Of a DNA stretch of 64,000 bases, positions 23,294-35,598 are shown one piece after another. This DNA is from Monocercomonoides exilis (Eukaryota; Preaxostyla; Oxymonadida; Polymastigidae). The first letter of the stretch is position 1; each line of letters begins with the position of its first letter. A program made the translations under genes and the position numbers. Below the pieces are notes generated by a model that was given only the letters and a program-made list of their open reading frames with translations, was not told the origin of the DNA and searched no databases. Where the stretch lies: positions 558,001 through 622,000 of the forward strand of contig LSRY02000046.1 of NCBI GenBank assembly GCA_001643675.2, read 5' to 3'.

Positions 23294-26200
23294 CTAAAGA
23301 AAAAGCAAATTATTGAGAGTTTCCAAAGAAAGAGAGTGCCTTCTATCCCCAACAATACGTCGAAGTCGAGAAAAGAGGCGCTCACAAGAAGCTTCGCTAC
23401 ACGGAAACGTAACCAAGGCGAAACAAACGTTCGAAAATATCGAATGAAACATGCCAGACTTACTAATTTCTGCAAAAAAAACAAATAAATTATTCTGTAG
23501 AAATGATTGATGGCAATCAAGAAGAAATGAAGAATACAAAGCTTCAAGCTTTTCCTTGAAGTTTTCCGTTTGGTTCAGAAACACTTTTGATATATAACCA
23601 TGAAATCCACTTTTCATTCTTATGAACCAGTCCATATTAATTTTCTCTTGGATGTTTCTTGTTTCTTCAACCTTTTGCTCTAAATTTTTAAGAGTTCCAA
23701 TTTCAATTTGTTCATTTGAACCTATGAAAACAATATCTTTTTCATTTTCTTCATTTTTCTTTTCTTCATCATCGTCCATATCATCCGTTTCATTTTTTCC
23801 TTCTTCTTCAGAACAATCTTCATTTTCTTTTCTCCTTTTGTTACGAGTGTTGTGAGTGACATTTTCTTTCATTGATGATGCAGAAGATTCACATTTTTCC
23901 GTGTATTCATCTTCTTCAGAGTCGCTTTCAGCTTGTAAAAGTCCAAACTCATCGTCATCTGTTTCATCTGTTTTCTCCTCATGTTTTGAAGAAGATTCTT
24001 CACATTTTGTTGAAGAGTTTTCTTCGATAATTTGAAGAAGTTGAACAATTCGAGAATATTCAGCAAATGAGTTTTCTTTTTTTCAAAGACTTTGGCTGAA
24101 GAAGACTGATTTGACGGAGGAATAAAGGATGAGTCTTTATTTGAATTATCATAGAGTGATGGATTTAGTGATCGAATTGCTGAATAAAACGAATCAATTG
24201 TGAAAGGGTTAAATGAGTATGTTGACGAAGAAGAAGGTATATCGAATGACAATTTATTTGGAAAAATATCGCTATCTATTGGGCTTCTGGACTCAAAGAT
24301 TTGTTTTGAGGTTTTCGAAAATAATTCTTTCTTTCGGTCACTTCGTTTTTCGAAGATAAAAGTTCTCAGATCATAATCGACAACTTGATTTGATGAATTT
24401 GATGAAGAATTTGAAGGAGAGCACGATGAAGAATTTGAAGCAGAACTTGATGAAGAATCAGAAAAAGATGAAGACGACGGGGAGGAAACTAAAAAGGATT
24501 CGAAGGACGAAGACGAAATGGAAGATGATGGCATATGTTTTGATTGCTCTAATGAATATAATGGATTCATTTTTTTAGAAGTGTTTTGAATCAAGTTTTG
24601 TTGATTTATTTTTGATTCAGAGTTTTTCGTTGTTTGATCCAATGTTACACTACGAAAAACAAGTTCGTAATTCGCTTTCAGCCTATTCAATTCTTGGTTG
24701 TATGACTCAGAAAAAGAACCCAATTGATAGTTTTTTCTCCCTCCAGGAGTCAATGAAAAGGCCAAAGAGATCAGGTTTCCCCTGTCACCTGCAAAAAAAT
24801 AATTAAACAAAAGGATTATAATATCACATAAACCAGATTGCCAGTTTTCTTCAGAGAATTCTTCAAGGTCCTGCATCCATGAGCAGCGTGCAAATGCTTT
24901 CACCAGCAGAGGGAATACATCTCCCAACTTCGTTTCATCTTTTTCGAACTGTAACTGAAGTTCTCTTAAGGGAAATAATAGTAGTTCACATTTGATCACA
25001 TTTTCGATAAAAATCAATTCCTGTAATTTTGAAAAATTATCATCATGAAAATGTTTTCTAATAAAAAAACAAATATCATAAATGCAAAGCCATCTTGTTT
25101 CTATGAAAGAAGGGCATTTTGGTGTTGAGGGTTGCCTGCGGGAAATCACCTTCGCTTGTTTCGTAAATGTAATAATTGCATCTTTCTGTTTTCCGAAAAA
25201 TTCGTTGTTGTTGAAAAAATGAGATACAACTAAGTTTAATAAATGATTGCAACAATAAATAAAAATTGGTGGTGTTCCTTTGTAAAATGACAAAGATTTT
25301 TCTGTAGTGGTTTCTTCTGAAAGGCTCTGAATTGCAAGCTTCTGAGGAAGCAAGCCATCTGTGCAAAAGCACCGAACTTCTCCGTGTAAATCTTTTATTT
25401 CAGTCATGATTTGGACTGCTAATTGCGAATAATCAAAGGATGAATAGCACGCTTTAACTAATTTATAAAACATTGGCTTAGCACCCGGATTCAACGGAAC
25501 CACAGTTACTGCAGTGTACTTTTTGCCAGCAATTACTCCACCGTCAATCATAATTCCGACTGAAGAATTGAAAATTGCAGCATCCCTTTCTTTAATTGCA
25601 CCTTCCACTTCCTCATGAATTATTGAAGATAGTTTTCTGTAATTCAATGTGGGAAATATGGTTTCGGGAGAAAATGATGGATTTTGTTGAGAAATCTGTA
25701 TGAGAGAAGAAATGAAACTATTATACTCAGATGAATAAGCGGACAAAAATGCAATGTTACAATGTCCAATTAACCTCAAAAATTGTTTTTTCAATAAATC
25801 ATATTGAAAATGAAATGGAACTAATTTTTTGTTTGAGTAATAAGTTGCTTGTTTGAGAGGATGATTTTGCTTCATAAATTTGACGATTGATGAATTTGTC
25901 AAAAGTGGACATTGATGATTAATTATTCGATCACATCCTTTTCTTCCGGAAACTCCACAATTAACTCCTTCTTTGCTGTTTGGACACAAATAATAAATAT
26001 GTCCATCTTTTTTCAACGTTCCATCATTTTTCACAGGTGTGTAAGCTATCCAAACTGAATTTTTTTGAATTTCAAAGTGAACTTTTCCTATGTCTTCTCC
26101 AGTGTTATTAGGGTGCCTGTAAACTTGATAATAATCAAAACAAATGAAATGATATAATTTTTGATCAAAACTTGAAAATATCAAACATTTTCCAAAAATA

Positions 26201-26426
26201 GTTGATTTTGAACATTCCAACTCAACAAATGAACAATCACTTTTTTTTAGCTCTTCTATTTTTTTGCTTAATGCAGCACTCTTTTGTAAAAAAAAAATGA
26301 AATAAAAAAGTTTCTGTCAAATTTTGTCTAATGTTAAATTCAAACGATTTCTTTAGATTTTGCACTGTTTTGTAATTCCAAAGGCAAGCTCCTAAAAAAA
26401 TCCTCATATGTTGTCAATTGATTCAT
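23294..26426 (-). CDS. hAT-family transposase (~1022 aa), one homopolymer frameshift
   Basis: Exon 1 is 26346-26426 (ATG at 26426) and exon 2 is 23294-26280, joined across a 65-bp GTTTGA...AAAAG intron. The N-terminus has a BED-like Cys/His cluster (about CPNSKEGVNC...H...H). The catalytic core shows IDGGVIAGKKYTAV (first Asp), CFCTDG (second Asp), the hAT CxxH motif CCNHLLNLV, ETRWLCIYD (RW motif), and the C-terminal dimerisation/Glu motif SEASCERLFSRLRR...RRHSLSLETLNNLLFL. A long Ser-rich and acidic insertion lies between core and C-terminus. The frame shifts once at the 7-T run 24077-24083; eight would restore it, so a sequencing error or recent mutation is likely. The function is cut-and-paste transposition of this element. 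Confidence 0.88.
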
Positions 26427-26454
26427 GATATCTATGAAATAATCAATATTTCCG

Positions 26455-26538
26455 TTCGACCGACTGATCTGTTCGACCGACTGATCTATTCGACCGACTG
26501 ATCTATTCGACCGACTGATCTATTCGACCGACTGATCT
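26455..26538. repeat. Subterminal tandem array, five ~18-bp units
   Basis: Five copies of TTCGACCGACTGATCTAT with minor variation, about 340 bp inside the right TIR. The core CGACCGAC also occurs nearer both ends of the element. hAT transposases typically need such repeated subterminal sites in addition to the short TIRs. Confidence 0.9.
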
Positions 26539-26865
26539 TTGTCGAAAAAATGAATTTTTGAAACAAGGGAAAAATATAAAATCTTATGTTAAAAAAAGGA
26601 CAATAAGTTATTTTTCATGGACTAATGATAATTTTTTAATTTCGAAACCATGAAAAATCAATTTCTTAATAGCAAAATGTTAAAAATTATTCATTTCCAT
26701 CAAAAACAGATAATTGTTGATTTGTTTGTTTTTCTCTTAATAAATCAAAATATTGAGATACCATGATAAGAAAAAACGAATAAATGAAATGAAAATGAAA
26801 TTAATATAAATAGAAATATTATGCATTGTCGGTCGACTTGTCGAACACTTTGGAAAATGTCGGTC

Positions 26866-26880
26866 TGTCGCAAAGGCTTA
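26866..26880 (-). repeat. hAT right terminal inverted repeat
   Basis: TGTCGCAAAGGCTTA, the exact reverse complement of the left TIR at 20777-20791, immediately followed by the target-site duplication. Confidence 0.95.
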
Positions 26881-26888
26881 GTTGCAAT
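26881..26888. repeat. hAT target-site duplication, right copy (GTTGCAAT)
   Basis: Perfect match to 20769-20776. Confidence 0.95.
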
Positions 26889-29098
26889 TATAAAAAAAGA
26901 ATCTTCTTTTAAAAAAACTATTATAAAAAGTTACACAGACAAAAAATTCAAAGAATTTTGTTGAAATGATGTGAAATAATTTCTTTTGTTTTGATGATAG
27001 ACAAATCATCCTTTTAATAATTATTTATTTTGATTTGATTTAATTTAATAATTATCATTTGTTTTTCAACTGTCCAATGAAAATAAATGATGAAACTGGG
27101 TGAACAAAAGAATAACGGTATAGAAAATTCAGAAAAAAAGATTTCATGATGAATACATTGGTAATTTTTTTTGTAATCATATTTTTTCTGAAAAAATTTT
27201 TGCATATTTGTCAGTGAACTCAGAAAAGTGATAACGCATTCTTCAAAAACAATGTCATTAATTCATTTAAAGTGTGTGCTTTTTAAAACAATTGCAATTT
27301 AAAAAAAAAACTGGAATGATATTATTCAATCCATTGACAAACGAAAATTAAAAATTCGAAACCCCGAAAAAAGTTATGATTTCAAAAATAATGATCCAAA
27401 TTTAAATAACATAAGAAGAGATATTTTTCTGTATTTATCTCTTCTCAAAAATGCATTGTTTTTTCCTTAAAATCAATGTCTGAGACATTAGATACCATAT
27501 GTCAATAGCCCTCACACAAACAAAAACAAACAAGCTTTAATCTATTCCATCTAAAAATGTGTGCAATTTGGTCTAGGAAAACATTAACTTATCCTCGATC
27601 CATCATCAACATTTTTTTATTCTTCATTTCATATTTCTATTAGATATTAAAAATAAGAAGATATATGTTGTTAATTGTGAAAATTTTTTTGAAAAGTTCC
27701 TTTTATTTAATTCACTAATGATATTTAAAATTAATATTTCGATCAAATTTCTGTTCATGCTCACCTTATTTTGTTGCCATGAAAGCAAAATCTTGACAAT
27801 GGTATTATTTCTATTTTAGTGAAGTTTCATTAGTGGGAACAGAAATTTGATCGAAATATGAAATTGTAATTTTAATTGTGAATAAAATAAAAGGAGCTTT
27901 TCAAAAAAATTTTTGCAATATGCGGACCATTAGTTTCTTTTTCTAATTTCTTTTGAATCAATTATTTGAGATGGAAAAGATACGTGAGGATAAAAAAAAA
28001 ACAAATTTATCTTTCTCAAACTTGAAATTGTATTCACGTTTCTTATAAAAATTCAAAGTGTGCAGGCTTTTGTTCATGTGTTGGTCTGTTCACATAAAAT
28101 AAATAGATAAATGGTCCACATGTCATACAAGAAAACCATCAAATAATTATCAAAAATTTTTTAGAAATATGAAAACAAAAACTTTTCAAAGAAAACAATT
28201 TCATGAAAAAATTCATTCATTTAATTCAAATTTTTGAATCAATTTTTTTTCATTTTTTGTTTCAAAAACAAATATAATATCTGTAGAATAGCATCATCAC
28301 TCACATTGAACAAAAAAAAATTAATTAAAAATTCGAAGAATTGTTTCATTTATATGATTAATTTTGAAATCAAAACTATATTCTGGACATTCATTTTTCA
28401 ATTGTTGTTTATCACTGGGAAGAGATTTTGTGTGCAATTTGTGTATTTATACCAATTGTTAAAAAACAAATGTTTTGTTCATATAAAGATGAAGCTGTTT
28501 CTTTTGGGCATTTTCATTTTAACAGTGTTCTTTCATTAATTTTGAAGTTAAATTTTCGAAAAGAAAATTTTAAAAGAAAAAGTGTGACAACAAAAATAAT
28601 CTCCTATTTTCAAAAGCATTTGAATTTATTAGTCTGAGAAAACCAATAGAAATACAATTATCGATAAACAATTTTGTGAAATGAACACAAACAATTTTTT
28701 TATTACATTTTTTCAAGGAATTTTGGATGACTTGTTTTTCTCGAAATATACCTTCTTTCATTTTTCATTTTTAGAAAAAACCGTAATGAACCAATTTTAT
28801 GTTGATTTTTCAATTGTGAATTTTTATTATTTGGGGCAAAATTCTTTCATTTATGAAAAAAACAACGATTTCGTTCCAAATTTGTTTTTCAACCTTTACA
28901 TAATAAGTCTTTCATTCCCACATCAAAAAAACATTGGAAATTCTTCAAAATTGAGAAAAATATTTGAAAGTTAAGAATGGAACAAAATTCAGAAAGCTCA
29001 AAATTTCTTCCCATTTGGATCCAAAGAACCAACACATTTTGTTATTTTCCCAAGAGGGGAAATTTGATTTGTGCATTTTTTAAAGAATAATTTTAGAA
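26889..29098. other. AT-rich gene-poor region with a foldback element
   Basis: About 2.2 kb of very AT-rich DNA. Apart from the inverted repeat at 27680-27915 I see only short Phe/Asn/Ile-rich frames (for example around 28681-28974) with no recognisable similarity. The palindrome's axis of symmetry falls at about 29098, next to the start of the kinase gene. Confidence 0.5.
27680..27915. repeat. Foldback / MITE-like inverted repeat (two ~78-bp arms)
   Basis: The left arm 27680-27756 and right arm 27837-27915 are imperfect reverse complements. Matching blocks include TTTTTTTGAAAAG(T/C)TCC, CCTTTTATTT(A/T)ATTCAC and ATTTCGATCAAATTTCTG. They are separated by an 80-bp loop. No clear target-site duplication or coding capacity. 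It could be a small non-autonomous transposon or a cruciform-forming element. Confidence 0.7.
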
Positions 29099-30693
29099 AT
29101 GGCAACTCACAGAGAAGTTGACGGAGATTTTGGCAAGTTGTTTTTTTCTACTCCAACCGCATTTTCATCTGTGGTAATCACTGATCCAGATTTACCTCCG
29201 CCTACGACAATGTCTGTTGGCGAGGAGGAAGAAGAAGGAGTTCTGGACACTTCAAACTATCATGTTGACAAGTTAAAAGTTTCTTCTTTCCCATCAACAC
29301 CTCGTGATGCTCCTTCAGCTGTGTCTTCATCAATGATTTCTCGCTCAAAACCTCAACCGAAAGCTCCGTCTCAAACTCCGCGTCCAAAAGCTTCATCTGC
29401 TGCTCCATCTCAAGCTGCTCCTTCTCAGATGACCCCGCAATCATCTTCTGCACCTTCTCTAATTGGAGATACTGTCGAACCGTCACAAGATCAGTTTGCA
29501 AAATATTTTTTTGTGTTAAAAGATTGATAACTTTTTTAAACTGATTATCAAATCTTTCGATTAAAGATTATATTTAAAACGTGGAGACATTATTGGTAGA
29601 GGTTCATTTGGAACTGTATATAGGTGCTTGGATTTGAAAACAGGAAAACTATTGGCTGATAAGGAATATATTTTTGAAAGTAGCGGGCTTGAACAACAGG
29701 TTTGATCATTGAGAAAAATTGTAAATATAGACACCTATTTGCTGTTCACGTTAAACATCAATTCATAAGCATCATTTTATTGAACTTTTGATTTTTTTGC
29801 CAAAATTACTTTTTTTCTTTTCTTTTGTTTTGTTTTCGTAATATTCATTTGATTTTTATAAAAATAACTTTCTGTTTTTGTTGTTAGATTGCGAATGCAG
29901 AGAGAGAAATATTAATTATGCAACATCTTGTGCATCCGAACATTGTGCAATATATGGGGTGCCAGAGAAATGGAAACATTTTAGATGTTTTCCAAGAATT
30001 TGTGACTGGCGGTTCTATCGCTCGTCTGCTATCAACTTTTGGCACATTTCCAGAGCCTCTGGTACAAGTGTACACAAGGCAAATAACAGAAGGGCTTGCC
30101 TATTTGCACGACCACAAGATTGTGCATCGTGATATCAAATCTGCAAATTGCCTGGTGACAGGGGAAGGTGTGGTGAAGCTAGCAGATTTCGGATGCTCAA
30201 AGACGATCGAAACAGTCATGTCATTCGGACAAGGATGCGCTACGCTTTGCGGAACACCTCAGTTTGTCCCTTTTTCGATTAAATTAATTATCACTTATTA
30301 ATTGTAATGCTTTCAAATTATTTTCAAAACGCTTAATTTTGAATGAATGACTATAATAGCTACATGGCACCAGAAGTTATCCGGCAGCAACGCAATGTTG
30401 GCAGACGTAGTGACATATGGTCTTTGGGCTGCACAGTCATCGAAATGCTGACTGGAAAGCCGCCTTATGCAGACATAAAGAATGCCACAGCTTGCATCTT
30501 CAAGATTGCCTCGTCTTCTGAAACACCGCCCATTCCGAAGTTTGCGTCGCCAGAGCTGACAGATTTCCTGAAGAGATGCTTTGTGCGCGATCCAGTGAAG
30601 AGGGCAACATCGAGAGAGCTTTTGCAGCACGCCTTTCTGAAGAGGGAGTATGATGAGGATTGGTACACGATGGAGAATGAGGAGGAGGATTAA
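29099..30693 (+). CDS. STE11/MAPKKK-type Ser/Thr protein kinase, 411 aa
   Basis: Exons 29099-29493, 29567-29699, 29888-30261 and 30360-30693 splice in phase to 1236 nt; the donors are GTTTGC, GTTTGA and GTTTGT. A Ser/Pro/Gln-rich N-terminus (~130 aa) precedes the kinase domain: Gly loop IGRGSFGTVY, the VAIK site reading LADK (Lys kept), αC Glu (ANAEREI), catalytic loop HRDIKSANCL, ADFGCSK, CGTPHYMAPEV, DIWSLGCTVIEM and a C-terminal helix. TGGSI, HRDIKSAN and GTPxYMAPEV are typical of MEKK/STE11 kinases that phosphorylate MAP2Ks. All catalytic residues are present, so it should be active. It is the only intact kinase in the spacer between the repeat arms. Confidence 0.88.
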
Positions 30694-31744
30694 AGAGTCT
30701 GAGTGATTAATTGGATGGGTGGGTGAATGAGCAGACTAACTGAATGAGTCCTGAAGTGCTGAAAAGAAGATGAATGAAGAATAAGCTGAGCTGTTGTTCA
30801 AAGAGCTAATAGAAGCTGTTGTTTGTGAATCGATAGCATGATGTGTTGTGTTAGTTTAACTAAATAATATATTTATAAAATACTTATTTTTATAATCATT
30901 TCAAGATTGTTTGTATGTTGATGGTCTTTATCCTTTTTATTTCTATATTTTCTAATTTCTTGTTCAGAGTTTTAGCTAAAACTACGTTCATTTCAGTATC
31001 TTTGGATTTATGCTCAGTGTTGAATAAATATTCCACTGATTTTTTTGACTTCGTTTTTTCGACATTTGTTGAAATGGAGGCATTCTTCGTCTTATGAGGT
31101 GTGCTCTGCGCATCTCAAACTGCTTCTGCACTGCTGATGATGATGTGCACAAAGATTAACACCTTAAATGCATCTTTCAAAAGCCTAACACCGCTTTTCA
31201 AAAATGCAAATAACTGCCTCCATTTTTTAAAAAAAAACACGAAAAAAGAAAAGAAAAAGAAAAAAAGAAAGAAAAAGAATTGACTGATTCGAAAGCATGT
31301 TCTTTTAACGTAGATTAATGTTTGTTTATTAATAAAAAAGATAGAAAAACAGCCAAAAGAAGGGTTGATGATATGAAAGCAAAGGTTGTTTGCTATTTCA
31401 AGAGAAGGATGCAAGTGAATCGAATGGTTAATGGAAAGAGAAGAAAAGGAGGGAAATACAAACTAACTTTGCAATTCAATTAGATAAAAGAAAACAGAAT
31501 AGGATAACTGGAAAACTAGATTTTGAATTATTTTTCTTTCAAACAAGTAAATACAAGTTCTCAAAAAGATAATTCCATAAAATACAATTAAAGCTTTCCA
31601 ATTAAGAAATGAGAGATATATCAGCAAATATGAGATTGCTCCCACAAAATGCAATATTCTCATTAAGTTTTTATTTAACTTTTGTATTTCTTTAGTCCAA
31701 CCCTTTCTTTCATTCATCCATTTTCGCATTCACATTTTAGTCCT
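30694..31744. other. AT-rich intergenic region between convergent genes
   Basis: The kinase gene (+) and the CUE-protein gene (-) converge here. The DNA is AT-rich with an A/G-rich low-complexity stretch at about 31229-31279. No gene or RNA that I can support. Confidence 0.5.
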
Positions 31745-34700
31745 TTAATAGTAATGAATGGCATTGCGCTGAACAGGACGTGAAGACGAGAATTGTGCAG
31801 GTGCAGGTGCAGCAGAAGCAGAGGCAGCAGCAGACGGTGTGTATGCAAACTGAGTGGAAGCAGCCTGGCGACGAGACGCAGCAACAGCAGCAGAAGAGCT
31901 GGGTGGAGGTGGAAATCGGAGTCCAGCTGGGAACGATGCAGGCTGTGTCTGTGGGAGCTGTGGGACAACTGGAGGCTGAGGGTTCATCGTCTGTGGCTGC
32001 GGGGCAGGCTCATAGCGGTTGGAAGAGCCGGGGGCGTATGTTGTGGCGGAAGATGGAAACGACCGTGATGATGCAGCAGAGGCAGAAGAAGCAGCAAATG
32101 CACTCAACGCAGCTGAAGGTGGTGGCGATGGAAGAATCGACTGACTGCTTGCTTGTATTTGAGCTGGATGAGAAGGCATTCCAGCTGGTTGTTGTTGCTT
32201 TGAGTATCTTGTATTGCTCTTAGTCTGCTGATGAACTTGCTTTCCTGCTGGTTGCTGTTCAGGGATAACAGGTCTCGTCTGCAATGGCAGCTGTTGAGGC
32301 TGAGCAACTGGCTGTGATTGGACAGGAGCAGATGATGTAGCAGCTGGGGCAGAGCGGATTGGCTGCTCTTTCTGTGAGCGATTGGCAGGGCGATATTGAT
32401 GAGGCGAACTAACAGGCTGAGGCTGTGCAGGTGCAGAAGCAGCAGCTACAGGCGCGGATGCTTGAGCTGCTGGCTGCACATTTGATGCACTCGAAGGAAC
32501 AGCAGCTCGGCTGCTTGCTGAAGCAGATGTCATTCTTTGCTGTTGCTGTTGTGGTTGTTGCTTCTGTTGAACCGGCTGAGAGTGCACTTTTTGCTGAGGC
32601 TGTTGGGCTGGCTGAACCGCTGGTGCTGTTTGTGGTTGTGTCTGCTGTGGCTGAGCATGTTGTTGTTGTTGTTGCTGCTGCTGAATTTGCTGGTTCAGAG
32701 TCAAAAGAGTCTGCAACAGAGCTGGATTCTGCAAAAGCAGGTTCAAAGGCTGCTGCAACGGAAGTGCTGCTCCAGGTGCACCAGCTGTCTGCAATGGCTG
32801 TGCAGAAGCTGTCTGAGTGTTGGCAGCCACTCCACCTTGTTTCTGCTGCTGTTGTTGCTGAGACTGATATTGCGCCAGAAGCAAAAGAGACAAGATCTGC
32901 TGTTGTGCCATCAATGATGCACCACCAGGGGCAGCTGCAGGTGCAGCAACTGGAACAGACGCTGTGGCTGGTGCAACTCCTGCTGCAGAAGGCTGTTGAG
33001 CAACTTGAGAAGTGGAAGATGCCGATGGAACAGATGCAACATCACTCTTAGCAGCTGAGGCAGACTGTGTCTGTTGTGCCTGTTGCTGTTGTTGATGATG
33101 CTGAGCATGCACTTTTCTGCCTCTATGCGACTTCTCCTTTTTCATCTCTGATTCCAACTGAGGCGATGTGTATGTGTTTGCTGATGCTGATGAAGCAGCA
33201 ACTGGCTGATGGCGTGGCTCTTCTCTGCCAAACACGATCTCTTCATCATCGTCTTCTTTTTTGGCTGGCACTTCTGTGGTTGTTGCTGGTGCAGGCGCTG
33301 ATGATGAAGCAGAAGCAGATGCAGAAGCAGATTGAGCATATGATGGAACATATTTGAATTGCATCTTCTTTGAGGCAGCATCTGGACGAGTTGTTTCTGC
33401 CTTTGTTGAAGGAGCAGCAGGAGCAGAAGGTTTCACAGCTGATGTTGAAGATGAAGCTGCAGGTGTTGCTTCTTTAGGTGTGCTAGCTGCAGTTGCAGTT
33501 GCAACTGGAGCTGTCTCTCTGGCAGCTTGTGCTGCTATTTGAGCAACAGCTTCTTGTCTTTGCTGTGGAATGTACACTTGTTTGTTTTGTTTGGCTTCAT
33601 CTGCTTTTGCCTTCTCATTCTCTTTTCGTTCTTTTTCTTTTTCCTTCTCTTTCTCTTCTTCAGCTCTCTTTCTCTCTTTCTCTCTTTCTTGTTCCTCTTT
33701 CGCCTCTCTTTCTTTCTTCTCCTTTTCTTCTTTCTCTTTCATCTTTTCCTTTTCTTTTTCTGCAACAGCGCTTTTATCATCAACTTTTGATTTTTCCTTT
33801 TGTTTCTTGCCTTGCTTTTCGTTATCTCCCTTTTTCTCTTCTTTTTGTGTTAATTTCCTAAGTTCCTCTTCCTTCTTCAACTTTTCCTCTTCTTCCTGCT
33901 TTTTCCACAATGCCTCTAACTTCCTTCTGCCTTCTTTGGACCATGGGTTGGTTATTGTCACATCATCAATATCATTTTCTGCTAATGAAGCATTCAATGC
34001 ATCAATTTCTCCGATTTTTCCTTCTTTCTTAAGCTTCCTTTTCAGTTTCGCAGCTGCTTTTGGATCTGCTGCTACTCCAACAGTGGCAACAGCTACGTAC
34101 TGTTTTGGCTTTCCTGTTTCCTTCAATAGCAATGATGGATGAATTCTTTCCTTAAGCTCAGAAGGAATAACTTGAGGAAGACCAAGAATGGTCGTACCTT
34201 GTGTGCTAGCTGCATTCGCTTTCGCATCTGTTTTTGCTTGCTTTGAGGTCTCAGAAGAATTCACTGCTGCTTTTGACTCTTCAACTTTAGCTGAAGATTT
34301 TGTTTCCCCTTTGCCATTATTCCCTTCACTTTTAGACTTTTTCTCAGTATTTGAAGTGGAAGAAATTACAGAGGTTGAAGTGTTAGAAGAAGAAGAAGAA
34401 TTTTCAGAAGGCACCACTGTTGTAGTTGAACGTGAAGTGTCAGATACCGAGGCAGGCTTCCAAGTGTAAACATTTGGACTCTTTATTTGTGTTGGCTGAA
34501 CAGTTGTTCGTGGATCAGGCAAAAGTCCTTCTTTTGAATTTTGTTTTTGGGCATATGAAGGAATATACTTCGACTGAAAAGTTGTGATTGTTGGGCTTTT
34601 GGAATGATCTTTTATGGATAACTTTGGATTCACGCTTTGACTTTGCCCATTGTTCGAAGATTTCTTATCCTTGTCTTTCTTTTCGCTTTTGCCTTTAGAT

Positions 34701-35157
34701 TCCTTCTTTTCATTCGAAGCCTTTTTTTTGTTCTTAGTCTTTAAAAATTTCCGAATAGTTCAAATAAAGAATCAAAATCATTACTTTAACATAACGAAAA
34801 ATCAAAAAATAGTTCATACAGGTTCCTTTCCAATAAGATTAAATTTCAAAACTCCTTTCGATTTTTCTAAAAATTAAAAGGATGAAGAATTTGGTTTTTT
34901 GAAAAAATATTCAAGAAATATTTTGTTAATTTCATTCAATCATCTTAATCAAAAAGCAAATATATACCGTCCAACAAAAATGTTGTTGAATCTTCAACAT
35001 TTCCGTCAAATCTCAGAAGAGCGGTAGTTAAATCAGAATCATCGAGATCAGGAAAAATGGCTTTCAATGCCTTCAATTTAGGCTTTAATCGAGCAGTTTG
35101 CTCATGCTCACGCTTTTTAGCTTGAAGCTCAAAGTCTGAAGAAAGCTGCAAATTCAT
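31745..35157 (-). CDS. CUE-domain protein with long Gln/Ala/Ser-rich tail (1076 aa)
   Basis: Exons 34968-35157, 34820-34866 and 31745-34738 join in phase to 3231 nt (donors GTATAT and GTATGA). Residues ~25-62 read LKALKAIFPDLDDSDLTTAL...GNVEDSTTFLLD (shown in parts), which matches a CUE ubiquitin-binding domain (FP motif, GN, LL). A Lys-rich segment, a long charged coiled-coil-like region (~350-480) and a Gln/Ala/Pro-rich disordered tail follow. A short motif of the form (K/R)Y-PSYAQ recurs (KYIPSYAQ, KYVPSYAQ). N-terminal CUE plus a long Gln-rich tail resembles yeast Def1, a factor in RNA polymerase II turnover; this is an architectural comparison only. The ATG at 35157 could instead be intronic, with the start further upstream. 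Confidence 0.65.
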
Positions 35158-35598
35158 CAAATCAGTCTTTTTTTATCTTCACCTTATTTAAGGATATTAA
35201 AATACGTTTACACCCACAATTTTGATATTTTTTCTTCAAAAAAGTTTCTTTATTTTAAGTATTAATATTTGTTAAAAAATATATAAATAACGAATGAATA
35301 AATGAATGCTTTTGTCAGAAACTGGAAAACTTGCAAAGTCTTAAATCACGTATTGTTTATCATGAATTTTGATTGGGTAATACATGTAATTGGTCACTTT
35401 TAAAAAAATTGTCTTCTTTCATATTGTTGTATCTAATAAACAATGAAATAAATGAAAAATTGTCATTATTTAAATATTAATGTATGAATGAAAGGAAATT
35501 TTATGTGTTATGCGAAAGCAATCCGTGAAACAAGAAAATTCAAAAATGTATTTATTATAATTTCACTTAATTCCAAAGATTATATCAACTCGCTTTTG

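Larger units (their letters stand above)
20777..26880. mobile_element. Complete hAT-superfamily DNA transposon (6104 bp) carrying host-type kinase cargo
   Basis: Bounded by perfect 15-bp terminal inverted repeats, TAAGCCTTTGCGACA at 20777-20791 and its complement at 26866-26880, and by an 8-bp target-site duplication. GTCGGTCG-type motifs recur inside both ends (about 20812 on the left; about 26828 and 26862 on the right), and a five-unit array lies at 26455-26538; these are likely transposase-binding sites. Contents: a 78-T run, a decayed TKL kinase fragment on the plus strand, and the transposase on the minus strand. Intact ends, TSD and nearly intact transposase point to a fairly recent insertion. 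Confidence 0.93.

Noticed and set aside
23294-23872. A separate 192-aa gene overlapping the transposase end by ATGA
   Set aside because: The frame extends upstream without ATG through acidic sequence to the 7-T run at 24077, and it carries the essential hAT C-terminal domain, so it is the same gene after a 1-base shift.
26455-26538. Possible CRISPR or satellite array
   Set aside because: The 18-bp units are directly abutting with no unique spacers, the genome is eukaryotic, and the array sits inside a defined hAT end.
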